Assembly: GCA_934561555.1 (NCBI GenBank)
Contig: CAKTGQ010000004.1
Coordinates: forward strand, 62,001-126,000
Direction: 5' to 3'
From: an uncultured Faecalibacterium sp.
Lineage (GTDB): Bacteria > Bacillota > Clostridia > Oscillospirales > Ruminococcaceae
DNA length: 64,000 nucleotides
Position numbers and translations under genes: made by a program. This document shows positions 9,166 through 17,687 of the stretch, piece after piece (position 1 is the first letter of the stretch; each line of letters starts with the position of its first letter). The notes under the pieces were generated by a model that saw nothing but the letters and a program-made list of their open reading frames with translations, made no database searches and was not told the DNA's origin.

Positions 9166-10644
9166 TTACTCTCCTAACTTTTTGGCGTCCTTGGGACGGT
9201 CGTTCAGGTGACGGTCGTGAATATCGGTAGAAAGCACGCTTTCCGGCTCTACGGCATACTTGCCGGTAAAGCAGGCGGTGCAGAAACCGCATTTTGCGTT
9301 TTTGGCAAGCTGGACAACATGCTCGTTGGACAAATAGCCCAGCGTATCGGCGCCGATGACCTCGTTGATCTGCTCCAGCGTGCGGCCGGTGGCCACCAGC
9401 AGCTTCTGGTCCGGGATATCGGTGCCGAAGTAGCACGGATACTTGAAGGGAGGTGCAGAGACCATAAAGTGCACCTCGGCAGCGCCGGCATCCCGCAGCA
9501 GCTTGATGATGCGGGCAGAGGTGGTGCCGCGCACGATGGAGTCATCCACCAGCACCACACGCTTGCCCTTGACGGTGCTGGACACCACGTTCAGCTTGAT
9601 GCGCACACTGTTCTCGCGCTGCTTCTGGCTGCCCTGAATGAAGGTGCGGCCGATGTATTTGTTCTTGATGAAGCCGATGCCGTAGGGGATGCCGCTCTCC
9701 TGCGAGTAGCCCAGTGCTGCATCCAGACCGGAATCCGGCACGCCGATGACCACATCTGCTTCCACGGGATGCTCCTGTGCAAGGAAGCGGCCTGCCTGCT
9801 TGCGTGCCTCGTGCACCGAGCTGCCCTCGATGACGCTGTCCGGGCGGGCGAAGTAGATGAACTCGAACACGCACATCTGGGTATCCGGGCGGCCGCAGTG
9901 ATCCTTGATGCTGCGCAGCTCGCCGGTCTTGGTGTCCACCACCACGATCTCGCCGGGCTCCACGTCCCGCAGCAGGGCGGCGCCGGCGGCATCCAGTGCG
10001 CAGCTTTCGCTGGCAAAGACGTAGCCGCCGCCGGGCAGGGTGCCGATGCACAGAGGACGGTAGCCCCGGGGGTCACGCACCGCGATGAGCTTGGTGGCGG
10101 ACATGATCACAAGGCTGTATGCGCCCTCCAGCACGTCCATGGTCTTGCTGATGGCAGTCTCGATGCTGCCCATGCGCAGACGGTTGCGGGTGATGAGGTA
10201 GCAGATGACCTCGGTATCCGAGGAGCCGTGGAAGATGGCGCCCTCGTTTTCCAGCTGGCGGCGCAGCTCCACGGCGTTGGTCAGGTTGCCGTTGTGGCAC
10301 AGCGCCATGGTGCCGCGGCCGTGGCGGACGATCATGGGCTGGGCGTTGGCGCGGACGCGGGTGCCGGCAGTGGCGTAGCGCACATGACCGGTGGCCATGT
10401 GTGCCGTGGTAGTGGACAGGCTTGCCAACACCTCCGGGGTGAACACCTCGTTCACAAGACCCAGATCCCGGTGGCCGGTGATCACACCGTCATCGTTGAC
10501 GGCGATGCCGCAGCTCTCCTGCCCGCGGTGCTGCAGCGCATACAGGGCCGAATAAGCCGCTGCGGCCACATCCTCGGTACCGGCACGGTCGTAGATGCCG
10601 AAAACGCCGCACTCCTCATGCAGCGGATATGCAAAATCAGACAT
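9166..10644 (-). CDS. purF: Amidophosphoribosyltransferase
   Basis: Makes phosphoribosylamine from PRPP and glutamine, the committed step of purine synthesis. The product starts with an 11-residue propeptide (MSDFAYPLHEE) that is normally cleaved to expose Cys12 of CGVFGIYD as the Ntn nucleophile. The PRPP-binding loop VVLVDDSIVRGTTSARI is intact, and the C-terminal CGFCTACFTGKY cysteines fit the 4Fe-4S, B. subtilis-like class. The protein has 492 residues. AGGAG lies just before the ATG and purE ends 10 bases upstream. Confidence 0.97.
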   Translation of the reverse strand: MSDFAYPLHEECGVFGIYDRAGTEDVAAAAYSALYALQHRGQESCGIAVNDDGVITGHRDLGLVNEVFTPEVLASLSTTTAHMATGHVRYATAGTRVRANAQPMIVRHGRGTMALCHNGNLTNAVELRRQLENEGAIFHGSSDTEVICYLITRNRLRMGSIETAISKTMDVLEGAYSLVIMSATKLIAVRDPRGYRPLCIGTLPGGGYVFASESCALDAAGAALLRDVEPGEIVVVDTKTGELRSIKDHCGRPDTQMCVFEFIYFARPDSVIEGSSVHEARKQAGRFLAQEHPVEADVVIGVPDSGLDAALGYSQESGIPYGIGFIKNKYIGRTFIQGSQKQRENSVRIKLNVVSSTVKGKRVVLVDDSIVRGTTSARIIKLLRDAGAAEVHFMVSAPPFKYPCYFGTDIPDQKLLVATGRTLEQINEVIGADTLGYLSNEHVVQLAKNAKCGFCTACFTGKYAVEPESVLSTDIHDRHLNDRPKDAKKLGE

Positions 10645-10654
10645 TGGTTCTCCT

Positions 10655-11155
10655 TTACAGCTCGTTCAGTTCGTTCTGCAGCTTTTCTTCCTTGGCTGCG
10701 ATCTGCTGCGCCATGGCTACGCGCTCGGCCTCCAGCTTCTCCGCCAGTGCGTCATCGCTCAGTGCCAGAATTTCAGCAGCCAGCCATGCGGCGTTCTTGG
10801 CACCGTTCAGCGCCACAGTCGCCACCGGGATGCCGCTGGGCATCTGCACGGTAGCCAGCAGCGCGTCCAAGCCGTCCATCGCGCCGCCCTTCATGGGGAT
10901 GCCGATGACCGGCAGGGTGGTGTTGGCGGCAAAAGCACCTGCCAGATGTGCTGCCATGCCTGCCGCGCACAGGATGACGCCAAAGCCGTTGGCCTTTGCG
11001 CTTTTTGCAAAGGCTGCTGCCTCGGCGGGGGTGCGGTGTGCCGAAAGGATATGTGCCTCAAAGGGAATGTCCAGTGCCTTCAGCTGGGCACAGGCACCCT
11101 TGACCACCGGCCAATCGCTGTCCGAACCCATGATCACTGCCACTTTACGAACCAT
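10655..11155 (-). CDS. purE: N5-carboxyaminoimidazole ribonucleotide mutase (AIR carboxylase catalytic chain)
   Basis: Rearranges N5-CAIR to CAIR, or carboxylates AIR directly if of class II. The 166-residue protein has GSDSDWPVVKGA at the substrate loop, SAHRTP with the catalytic His, GMAAHLAGAFAANT and MPSGIPVATVA. It is the first pur gene after a long structured leader with a terminator hairpin. No purK follows or precedes it, so either purK lies elsewhere or this PurE works without it. The last 40 residues are a charged helix. Confidence 0.94.
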   Translation of the reverse strand: MVRKVAVIMGSDSDWPVVKGACAQLKALDIPFEAHILSAHRTPAEAAAFAKSAKANGFGVILCAAGMAAHLAGAFAANTTLPVIGIPMKGGAMDGLDALLATVQMPSGIPVATVALNGAKNAAWLAAEILALSDDALAEKLEAERVAMAQQIAAKEEKLQNELNEL

Positions 11156-11200
11156 TTTCCTAAGCCTCTCTTTCTCAACTGTCCAACAAGACCGACAAAC

Positions 11201-11421
11201 AAAAAAGGCTGCGGTACACCTGTACCACGGCCTTTATTTCCGGTTTTTCTGTCCGCGCATTTTGCACAAGGTTGCACCATGCCCCTGATTGCAGTGAATG
11301 TGACCCCATTCCATGCGACCCGGCACCAGCAGCATCATTGAAGTTTCCCTCCGCAGTTTCCTGTGCAAGCGTTTTTCAGGCGGCGATGCAAGCCCGATTT
11401 TTGGGGCATCGTCCCTGTACT
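11201..11421 (-). ncRNA. Structured purE leader or independent small RNA ending in an intrinsic terminator
   Basis: A likely promoter (11428-11456) starts an RNA near 11421 that runs about 215 bases to a terminator-like hairpin at 11205-11234 followed by six U. The RNA has a 5' hairpin (CGATGC..GCATCG) and then a rod: TTGCACAGG pairs with CCTTGTGCAA across about 110 bases, enclosing a large asymmetric bubble and an inner arm with GAATG/CATTC. The rod-with-bubble shape recalls 6S RNA, but no sequence signature was recognised. I saw no guanine, ZTP or PRPP riboswitch core. Termination here would leave purE untranscribed, so it may be an attenuator or a separate RNA. Confidence 0.4.
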
Positions 11422-11427
11422 AGATAC

Positions 11428-11456
11428 AGTTTACGGCAAAAAAACCGCTTTGCAAA
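11428..11456 (-). promoter_or_regulatory. Probable promoter of the purE leader
   Basis: Read on the minus strand: -35 TTTGCA (11451-11456), a 17-base spacer, and -10 TAAACT (11428-11433). It lies 273 bases before the purE start, placing a long leader between them. Another TTGACG occurs near 11495 but has no good -10 partner. Confidence 0.45.
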
Positions 11457-11617
11457 GAGCGTTTGGGCAAATTCTCCCTTGTGTTCCCATGCCGTCAAAA
11501 AACTTTCGAAAGTTTTGTGCAGTTTCGCCATCCTTTTTCTTTTTAAGTATGACTTATGCAGCAAGTATATTTTATGTAAAGGCCGTGTTGATGTATCCCA
11601 GATATCGCGCCGGATTT

Positions 11618-12100
11618 TTAAAAAATGATCTTTGCGGTGGCAGCGCGTGCAGCGCGGATCAGATCCGCCGGGGCGCAGCACACCTGCGTGCCGATGCGCC
11701 CGCCGGAAACGTAGACCTTCTGCTGGGTCAGCACACTTTCGTCAAAGACGGTGCGGTACTGCTTTTTCATGCCCACCGGGCTGCAGCCGCCCCGCACATA
11801 GCCGGTGACCTTGTTGATATCCGCCACATGGATCATCGCCACGCTCTTTTCGCCCACGCTGCGGGCAGCGGCTTTCAGGTCCAGTTCTGCCGCCACCGGA
11901 ATGACGAATACAAAATAGTTTTTGCTGCTGCCCTGCGTTACCAGCGTCTTATACACGCAGGCAGGGTCCTCGCCCATGCTGGCGGCTACGGTCACGCCGT
12001 CCACCGCCACCCCCTCCTCGTGGGGGTACTCGTGGGCGGTGTAGGCCACCTTTTCCCGTTCCAGAATGCGCATTGCGTTGGTTTTAGCTTCTTTTCCCAT
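11618..12100 (-). CDS. ybaK: YbaK/EbsC-type aminoacyl-tRNA deacylase
   Basis: Members of this family hydrolyse mischarged tRNA, chiefly Cys-tRNA(Pro), in trans. The 160-residue length is standard, and the sequence shows EYPHEEGVAVDG, AASMGEDPACVYKTLV, the Lys-rich AAARSVGEKSVAMIH, and GYVRGGCSPVGMKKQYRTVFDES, which carries the conserved GG.SP.G active-site loop. AGAGGG lies 7 bases before the ATG. It points the same way as the pur genes, but 462 bases and a promoter separate them, so it is probably a separate unit. The substrate cannot be told from sequence alone. Confidence 0.88.
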   Translation of the reverse strand: MGKEAKTNAMRILEREKVAYTAHEYPHEEGVAVDGVTVAASMGEDPACVYKTLVTQGSSKNYFVFVIPVAAELDLKAAARSVGEKSVAMIHVADINKVTGYVRGGCSPVGMKKQYRTVFDESVLTQQKVYVSGGRIGTQVCCAPADLIRAARAATAKIIF

Positions 12101-12125
12101 TGTTATTCCCTCTTTGCTTCTATTG

Positions 12126-12238
12126 AACCCTCTCAGGCCGCTTCGCGTCCAGCTCCCCCGAAAGGGGGAGCTTATGCGCGGTAACCGGCAGATTCTCTTT
12201 CACCGGGAAGTGACATTGCACAGCAATGACTGAGAGGT
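12126..12238. repeat. Palindromic interspersed element upstream of DAHP synthase
   Basis: Ends AACCCTCTCAG and CTGAGAGG, an AGCTCCCCC/GGGGGAGCT hairpin on the left only, and a small ATTGCACAGCAAT hairpin on the right. It seems to be a partly decayed 113-bp copy of the pur-gap family. It lies between the start of ybaK and the aroF promoter, which read outward from it. Confidence 0.7.
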
Positions 12239-12290
12239 TTTTTTCCTGTTCTTATTCTACCACTTTTTCTGAAAAAATTCAAAATTTCTC

Positions 12291-12319
12291 TTGACTTCAG
12301 TTTCATGAAGTGATATCAT
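12291..12319 (+). promoter_or_regulatory. Promoter of DAHP synthase gene
   Basis: TTGACT at 12291-12296, a 17-base spacer and TATCAT at 12314-12319. The -35 box and the spacer are covered by the first of two identical palindromic half-site pairs. Confidence 0.75.
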
Positions 12320-12347
12320 AGCGTCACGCACTTCAGAGCACTGAAGT
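12294..12347. promoter_or_regulatory. Pair of operator palindromes ACTTCA-N6-TGAAGT
   Basis: Two copies of the same 18-bp inverted repeat, ACTTCA N6 TGAAGT, lie at 12294-12311 and 12330-12347, 36 bp apart centre to centre. The first covers the -35/spacer and the second lies just after the expected start of transcription. This is the classic layout for a repressor dimer pair, probably responding to aromatic amino acids given the target gene. The spacers differ (GTTTCA, GAGCAC) while the arms are identical. The regulator is unknown. Confidence 0.65.
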
Positions 12348-12428
12348 TTGACATTGCAAGCTGCGGCAAAGGAGCCGGTCTCCCTCGCCGTTTTACACGA
12401 TAGGAAAAGGCAAAGGAGACAAACCACT

Positions 12429-13442
12429 ATGATCATCGTACTCAAACAGGATGCACCCGACGTACAGGTGCGCGAGTTCTGCCACGAGCTGGAGGATATG
12501 GGCCTGCAGATCAACGATTCCAAGGGCAGCGACACCCATATTCTGGGTCTGATCGGCGATACCAAGGCCATTGCGGAGAGCTGGGTGCTGGCAAACCCGG
12601 TGGTGGAGACCTGCCGCCGCGTGTCCGAGCCCTACAAAAAGGCCAACCGCAAGTTCCACCCGGACGATAGTGTTATCGACGTGGAGGGCGTCAAGATCGG
12701 CGGCGGCAACTTTGCGGTCATTGCAGGGCCGTGCAGCATTGAGAGCGAAGAGCAGATCACCTACTGCGCTCAGCGGGTAAAGGCGGCGGGCGCTTCCCTG
12801 CTGCGCGGCGGCGCGTTCAAGCCCCGCACCTCTCCCTACTCCTTTCAGGGAATGCGCAGCGAAGGTCTGGACCTGCTCAAGCTGGCACGCCGCGCCACCG
12901 GCTCGCCCATCGTGACCGAGATCATGAACACCGAGCACCTGCCCCTGTTTGAAAACGTAGACCTGATTCAGGTAGGTGCCCGCAATATGCAGAACTTTGA
13001 GCTGCTCAAGGCCGTTGGCCGCCAGAAAAAGCCGGTGCTGCTCAAGCGCGGCCTTGCCAACACGCTGGAAGAGTTCGTAATGAGCGCCGAGTACATCATG
13101 GCCGAGGGCAACGAGAATGTCATCCTGTGTGAGCGCGGCATCCGCACCTTTGAGACCAGTATGCGCAACACGCTGGACCTTGCCGGTGTGGTCATGCTGC
13201 ACAAGATGACCCATCTGCCGGTGGTAGTGGACCCCAGCCACGCCTGCGGTCACGCTTGGATGGTGCCAGAGCTGGCGAAAGCCGCCGTCGCCGCCGGTGC
13301 CGACGGCTTGATGATCGAGGTGCACAACAACCCCGCCAAGGCCAAGTGCGACGGCGCACAGAGCCTGACCCCCGACCAGTTCGATGAGCTGATGCAGTTC
13401 ATCGGCAAAGAGGTGGAGTTCTTCGGCAAAAAAATGAACTGA
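12429..13442 (+). CDS. aroF: 3-deoxy-7-phosphoheptulonate (DAHP) synthase, AroH/AroF Bacillus-type
   Basis: Condenses PEP and erythrose 4-phosphate in the first step of the shikimate pathway. At 338 residues it is the type I-beta form with an N-terminal ferredoxin-like (regulatory) domain of about 70 residues (MIIVLKQDAPDVQVREF) and a catalytic barrel with VIAGPCSIESEEQ, LLRGGAFKPRTSPYSFQG, LLKRG, and the metal-site stretch DPSHACGH. AGGAG lies 10 bases before the ATG at 12429. A strong promoter with paired palindromic operators precedes it and a terminator follows. No other aro genes are nearby. Confidence 0.95.
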   Translation: MIIVLKQDAPDVQVREFCHELEDMGLQINDSKGSDTHILGLIGDTKAIAESWVLANPVVETCRRVSEPYKKANRKFHPDDSVIDVEGVKIGGGNFAVIAGPCSIESEEQITYCAQRVKAAGASLLRGGAFKPRTSPYSFQGMRSEGLDLLKLARRATGSPIVTEIMNTEHLPLFENVDLIQVGARNMQNFELLKAVGRQKKPVLLKRGLANTLEEFVMSAEYIMAEGNENVILCERGIRTFETSMRNTLDLAGVVMLHKMTHLPVVVDPSHACGHAWMVPELAKAAVAAGADGLMIEVHNNPAKAKCDGAQSLTPDQFDELMQFIGKEVEFFGKKMN

Positions 13443-13455
13443 GCCTTCTCCGTCC

Positions 13456-13480
13456 GCTCCCCCGCAAGGGGGAGCTTTTT
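13456..13480 (+). terminator. Terminator after DAHP synthase
   Basis: GCTCCCCC, loop GCAA, GGGGGAGC, then TTTTT. The hairpin matches the GC-rich arm of the interspersed repeats, so a half-element may serve as terminator. Confidence 0.75.
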
Positions 13481-13571
13481 GTATGCTCCGGCGGGTTTTC
13501 ATTTTCTTTTCACGGGTTTTATGGTATACTATAGTGTATTTTGAAAAAAACTACCGAAAGAGGTTTTAAAG

Positions 13572-13994
13572 ATGAAAGCACACATTGCACGCAACCAGAA
13601 CGCCGGGGTGCCGCTGGCGCTGGGCTGGAACCTTTCCCCCGCCGACCGGGGCAAGCTGGAGGGCATGGCACCCGCCTTTGGCATGAAGCTGCTGCCCGTT
13701 TCCCCCGCCGATGCCGGCAAGACCGTTGCCCAGCTGCTGGGCGAGGTGGAGGTAAAAGCCCCCAGAACGCTGGTGCTGGAGCCGGGCGCTTATCCCCCGG
13801 CGGTGGTGCTGGCAAACTTCCGCGATAAGGACGTGGACACCTTGCTGGACCTGATGCGGCAGGCACAGGTGACCATCCCCCTCAAGGCGGTGGTCACCCC
13901 CGCAAACCGCAACTGGATGTTTGCAGACCTGCTGGCGCATTTGCAGGAGGAGCACACCGCCTTTACCGCCGCAAAGGAGAGCCAGACCGTATGA
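13572..13994 (+). CDS. DUF3783 domain protein
   Basis: A 140-residue soluble protein. The middle and C-terminal parts (RTLVLEPG, then KDVDTLLDLMRQAQVTIPLKAVVTPANRNW) resemble the small DUF3783 domain, whose role is unknown. The first 60 residues have no recognised domain. AAAGAGG lies 8 bases before the ATG. Its stop overlaps the apbE start by four bases (ATGA), so the two are translated together, which hints at a link to flavin-protein maturation or the membrane. No signal peptide or membrane segment is present. Confidence 0.7.
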   Translation: MKAHIARNQNAGVPLALGWNLSPADRGKLEGMAPAFGMKLLPVSPADAGKTVAQLLGEVEVKAPRTLVLEPGAYPPAVVLANFRDKDVDTLLDLMRQAQVTIPLKAVVTPANRNWMFADLLAHLQEEHTAFTAAKESQTV

Positions 13995-15073
13995 AGAGCC
14001 GCATCACCCGCATGACCGCTGCACTGCTGGCGGCGGTGCTGAGCCTTAGCCTGCTGACCGCCTGCAAGCCCAAAAAGGAGCTGACCCGGTACAGCACCAT
14101 CTTTTATGATGTGTTCGACACGGTGACGCAGGTCATCGCCTACTGCGAGAGCGAGGAAGAGTTCAACACCCAGATGCAGGCGCTGCATCAGGATCTGATC
14201 GCCTACAACCAGCTCTACGATATCTACAACGACTACGACGGCGTTGTGAATGTCAAGACCATCAACGAAAACGCCGGAAAAGCCCCGGTACAGGTGGATG
14301 ACCGCATCCTCTCTATGCTGGAGCTGGCGCGGCAGATGTACGACCTGACCGGCGGCAAGATCAACATTGCTATGGGCAGCGTGCTGGGCATCTGGCATGA
14401 CCACCGCGAGGCTGCCGAGAAAGACGCCTCTGACGCTGACAACACCCTGCCCACACAGGAGCAGCTGGAAGCCGCTGCCCAGCACTGCGATATCAACGAC
14501 CTTGTCATTGACGAGGATGCCAAAACGGTCTACCTGTCCGACCCGGAAATGTCGCTGGACGTGGGCAGTGTGGGCAAGGGCTACGCGGTGGAGATGGTCT
14601 GCCTCGCCGCCGAAGCCCGGGGCCTGACCAGCGCACTGGTAAGCGTGGGCGGCAACCTGCGCGCCATCGGTACAAAGCCGGACGGCAGCCAGTGGACGGG
14701 CGGCGTGGAGAACCCGTGGAACGCCTCGGAGGTGTATACCAATACCAACTCCATCTTCGGCTCGCCCATCAATATGAGCGACCTTGCGCTGGTGACCAGC
14801 GGCGACTACCAGCGCTACTTTGTGGTAGACGGCAAACGATATCACCACATCATCGACCCGGACACCCTGTGGCCCGCTACCTACTACAACGGCGTCACCG
14901 TGCTGTGCCCGGACTCCGGCATGGCAGACTGCCTGACCACCGCCCTGTTCTGTATGCCGCTGGAAGAGGGGCAGAAGCTGGTGGAATCGCTGGACGGCGT
15001 AGAGGCCATGTGGTGCACGCCCGATAAGCAGGCCACCACCTCCAGCGGCTGGGACAGCCACCTGAAAAAGTAA
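13991..15073 (+). CDS. apbE: FAD:protein FMN transferase, ApbE-like lipoprotein
   Basis: Attaches FMN covalently to threonine residues of exported flavoproteins such as Rnf/Nqr subunits. A signal peptide ends in the lipobox LLTAC (Cys25 or so), so the protein is anchored outside the membrane. Family features: FYDVFDTVTQVIAY near the N-terminus, DVGSVGKGYAVEM, ALVSVGGNLRAIGT, and the typical GDYQRYFVVDGKRYHHIIDP ahead of the metal and FAD site. Length 360 residues is normal. It is coupled to the DUF3783 gene and ends just before a bidirectional terminator. No Rnf or Nqr genes are in the window. Confidence 0.92.
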   Translation: MKSRITRMTAALLAAVLSLSLLTACKPKKELTRYSTIFYDVFDTVTQVIAYCESEEEFNTQMQALHQDLIAYNQLYDIYNDYDGVVNVKTINENAGKAPVQVDDRILSMLELARQMYDLTGGKINIAMGSVLGIWHDHREAAEKDASDADNTLPTQEQLEAAAQHCDINDLVIDEDAKTVYLSDPEMSLDVGSVGKGYAVEMVCLAAEARGLTSALVSVGGNLRAIGTKPDGSQWTGGVENPWNASEVYTNTNSIFGSPINMSDLALVTSGDYQRYFVVDGKRYHHIIDPDTLWPATYYNGVTVLCPDSGMADCLTTALFCMPLEEGQKLVESLDGVEAMWCTPDKQATTSSGWDSHLKK

Positions 15074-15082
15074 AAGCATTAG

Positions 15083-15127
15083 AAAAAACGAGCCATCATG
15101 CGGAAAACCGCACGACGGCTCGTTTTT
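15083..15127. terminator. Bidirectional terminator between apbE and gpmI
   Basis: AAAAAACGAGCC pairs with GGCTCGTTTTT around an inner GCGGAAAACCGC hairpin. A and T runs flank both sides, so it can end apbE on the plus strand and gpmI on the minus strand. Confidence 0.8.
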
Positions 15128-15159
15128 CTATGCTATTTATGCGCGCAAACGCACGGGCA

Positions 15160-16686
15160 TCACTCCACGATGATGCTCTTGCCGGTCATCTCGGCGGGAA
15201 CGGGCAGGCCGATATAAGGCAGCATGGTAGGTGCGATGTCGGCCAGACAGCCGCCCTCGCGCAGCTTCACATCGCCGCAGCCAACTGCCACAAAGGGCAC
15301 AACGTTGGTGGTGTGGGCGGTGAAGGGGGTGCCGTCCGGGTTCATCATCTTCTCGGCGTTGCCGTGGTCAGCGGTGATGAAGGCGCAGCCGCCGGCGTTC
15401 AGCACAGCGGTGACCACCTGATCCACGCAGGTGTCCACAGCCTCAACAGCCTTGACAGCAGCATCGAACACGCCGGTGTGGCCGACCATATCGCAGTTTG
15501 CGAAGTTCAGGATGACCACATCGTACTTGCCGCTCTCGATACGCTTGACGCACTCGGCAGCAACTTCGGGGGCGCTCATCTCGGGCTTCAGGTCGTAGGT
15601 GGCAACCTTGGGGCTAGGGATGACACAGCGGTCCTCGCCCTCGTAGGGAGCTTCCACGCCGCCGTTGAAGAAGAATGTGACGTGAGCGTACTTCTCGGTC
15701 TCGGCAATGCGCAGCTGGGTCTTGCCGTGGGCAGACAGGTACTCGCCCAGAACGTTCTTCAGCTCCACCGGGGGATAAGCCACTTCGCAGTTGGGCATGG
15801 TGGCATCGTACTCAGCCATGCAGACGTAATGCACCTGCTTGCGGCCGCCGCGGCGCTCGAAGCCGGTAAAGGCATCGTCGCAGAAGATGCGGGTCATCTG
15901 GCGGGCACGGTCGGGGCGGAAGTTCATGAAGATAACGGTGTCGCCGTCCTGCACGCGGCCACCCTCGCAGGTGACGCAGGGCAGCACGAACTCATCGGTC
16001 TTGTCTGCTGCGTAGGAAGCCTCGATGGCCTCGGCAGCGTTGGCAGCGTGCTCACCCTCGCCGTAGACGAAGGCAGCGTAGGCCTTCTCCTCGCGGTCCC
16101 AGTTGTTATCGCGGTCCATGGCGTAGTAACGGCCGGAAACGCTGGCGATCTTGCCCACGCCCAGCTCGTCCAGCTTGGCCTGCAGGTCAGCCAGGAAGCC
16201 CTTGCCGGAGTGGGGGTCGGTGTCGCGGCCATCGGTGATGCAGTGGAGGTAAATTTCCTTAGCACCCAGATGCTTTGCCATCTCCAGCACGCCGAACCAG
16301 TGGTCAGCATGGCTGTGCACGCCGCCGGTGCCCACCAGACCCATCAGGTGGATGGCCTTGCCGGCCTCGATGGCGGCCTTCATGTTCTTGACCAGAACAG
16401 GGTTCTTGAGCATCTCGCCATCACGGATGGACTTGGTGATGAGGGTCAGCTGCTGGTACACGATGCGGCCTGCGCCCATGTTGGTGTGGCCGACCTCGGA
16501 GTTGCCCATCTGGCCGTCGGGCAGGCCGACAGCCATGCCGGAAGCATCAATGGTGGTCATGGGGTACTTTTCCATCAGAGCATCCAGATGGGGGGTCTTG
16601 GCAGCCACCACGGCGTTGCCGAAGGTCTCGTTCGGCACCCAGCCGAAGCCATCCATGATGCACAGAAGAACAGGTTTCTTTGCCAT
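15160..16686 (-). CDS. gpmI: 2,3-bisphosphoglycerate-independent phosphoglycerate mutase
   Basis: Interconverts 3- and 2-phosphoglycerate using two Mn2+ ions and a phosphoserine. The 508-residue length is standard. Seen: LLCIMDGFGW at the start (metal-binding Asp), GQMGNSEVGHTNMGAGR with the catalytic Ser, GGVHSHADHWFG, CITDGRDTDPHSGKGF, MNFRPDRARQMTR, NFANCDMVGHTGVFDAA and TADHGNAEKM near the C-terminus. It is the last of three glycolytic genes read right to left (pgk, tpiA, gpmI), each followed by a hairpin, so expression may be graded. Confidence 0.97.
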   Translation of the reverse strand: MAKKPVLLCIMDGFGWVPNETFGNAVVAAKTPHLDALMEKYPMTTIDASGMAVGLPDGQMGNSEVGHTNMGAGRIVYQQLTLITKSIRDGEMLKNPVLVKNMKAAIEAGKAIHLMGLVGTGGVHSHADHWFGVLEMAKHLGAKEIYLHCITDGRDTDPHSGKGFLADLQAKLDELGVGKIASVSGRYYAMDRDNNWDREEKAYAAFVYGEGEHAANAAEAIEASYAADKTDEFVLPCVTCEGGRVQDGDTVIFMNFRPDRARQMTRIFCDDAFTGFERRGGRKQVHYVCMAEYDATMPNCEVAYPPVELKNVLGEYLSAHGKTQLRIAETEKYAHVTFFFNGGVEAPYEGEDRCVIPSPKVATYDLKPEMSAPEVAAECVKRIESGKYDVVILNFANCDMVGHTGVFDAAVKAVEAVDTCVDQVVTAVLNAGGCAFITADHGNAEKMMNPDGTPFTAHTTNVVPFVAVGCGDVKLREGGCLADIAPTMLPYIGLPVPAEMTGKSIIVE

Positions 16687-16799
16687 AAAATTGAATCTCC
16701 TTTGAATTTATCACGCGTTGCGGGCAAGGCCAGATGCCCTGCCTGCGGGGGTGCAGCCTGCGGGTGCATAACACCCGAGCGGCTGCTGTAAAAACAGAT

Positions 16800-16843
16800 C
16801 AGCGCCCGGCTCAGCGCTGAAAAAACGGCGCAGCCGGGCGCTG
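16800..16843 (-). terminator. Strong hairpin between tpiA and gpmI
   Basis: CAGCGCCCGGCT pairs perfectly over 12 bases with AGCCGGGCGCTG; on the minus strand it is followed by ATCTGTTTTTACAG. It probably causes partial termination or stabilises the tpiA transcript end ahead of gpmI. Confidence 0.6.
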
Positions 16844-16872
16844 AAACAGCTCATTTAAGAAAAGGCAGTTGC

Positions 16873-17643
16873 TCAGCCCTTGGTGGCCGCATTGACGATG
16901 ACAGCAAAGTCGGGAGCCTTCAGGGATGCGCCGCCGATCAGGCCACCGTCCACGTCCTTCTTGCTCAGCAGCTCCTCGCAGTTCTTGGCGTTCATACTGC
17001 CGCCGTACTGTACGGTGGTAGCCTCGGCCACAGCCTCGCCGTACAGCTCGCCCACCACCTTGCGGATCTGAGCGCAGACTTCCTCTGCCTGATCAGCGGT
17101 AGCGGTCTTGCCAGTGCCGATGGCCCAAATGGGCTCGTAGGCGATGACAACGTTTGCCATCTGCTCGGCGGTCACGTCACGCAGGGCGATCTTGGTCTGC
17201 ATACGAACCAGCTCCTCGGTAACGCCCTCTTCGCGCTGCTGCAGGCTCTCGCCCACGCAGATGATGACCTTCAGACCGGCATTCAGCGCAGCCAGCGTGC
17301 GCTTGTTGACGGTCTGGTCGGTCTCTGCAAAGTACTGGCGGCGCTCAGAGTGGCCGACGATGACGTACTCCACGCCCAGATCCACCAGCATATCGGCGCT
17401 GATCTCGCCGGTGAAAGCACCGGACTTCTCAAAGTGGACGTTCTCGGCGCCAACATGGATGTTAGTGCCCTTGGTCTTAGCCACAGCGGTGACCAGATCG
17501 GTAAACGGGGTGCAGATGACCACCTCGCAGGTAGCGTCCTTCACAGCGGGGATCAGCTCGTCCACCAGAACAGCAGCCTCGGAGGCGGTCTTGTTCATCT
17601 TCCAGTTGCCAGCGATAATAGCCTTGCGCTTTGCCTTATCCAT
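16873..17643 (-). CDS. tpiA: Triosephosphate isomerase
   Basis: Interconverts dihydroxyacetone phosphate and glyceraldehyde 3-phosphate. The 256-residue TIM barrel shows all active-site elements: AGNWKMNKT (catalytic Lys), [12 protein letters not shown] (catalytic His), [16 protein letters not shown] (catalytic Glu and the mobile loop) and GGSMNAKN at the phosphate site. It lies between pgk and gpmI with terminator-like hairpins on both sides. Confidence 0.97.
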   Translation of the reverse strand: MDKAKRKAIIAGNWKMNKTASEAAVLVDELIPAVKDATCEVVICTPFTDLVTAVAKTKGTNIHVGAENVHFEKSGAFTGEISADMLVDLGVEYVIVGHSERRQYFAETDQTVNKRTLAALNAGLKVIICVGESLQQREEGVTEELVRMQTKIALRDVTAEQMANVVIAYEPIWAIGTGKTATADQAEEVCAQIRKVVGELYGEAVAEATTVQYGGSMNAKNCEELLSKKDVDGGLIGGASLKAPDFAVIVNAATKG

Positions 17644-17687
17644 TGTTATTTTCTCCTTACCTTCGTAAATATTTACAAATTACCTGC

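Noticed and set aside
11156..11617. Guanine, ZTP or T-box element in the purE leader
   Set aside because: None of the conserved core bases of these classes could be found on the transcribed strand.
15130..16791. A 553-residue plus-strand frame
   Set aside because: Antisense shadow of gpmI. It also runs through the bidirectional terminator.
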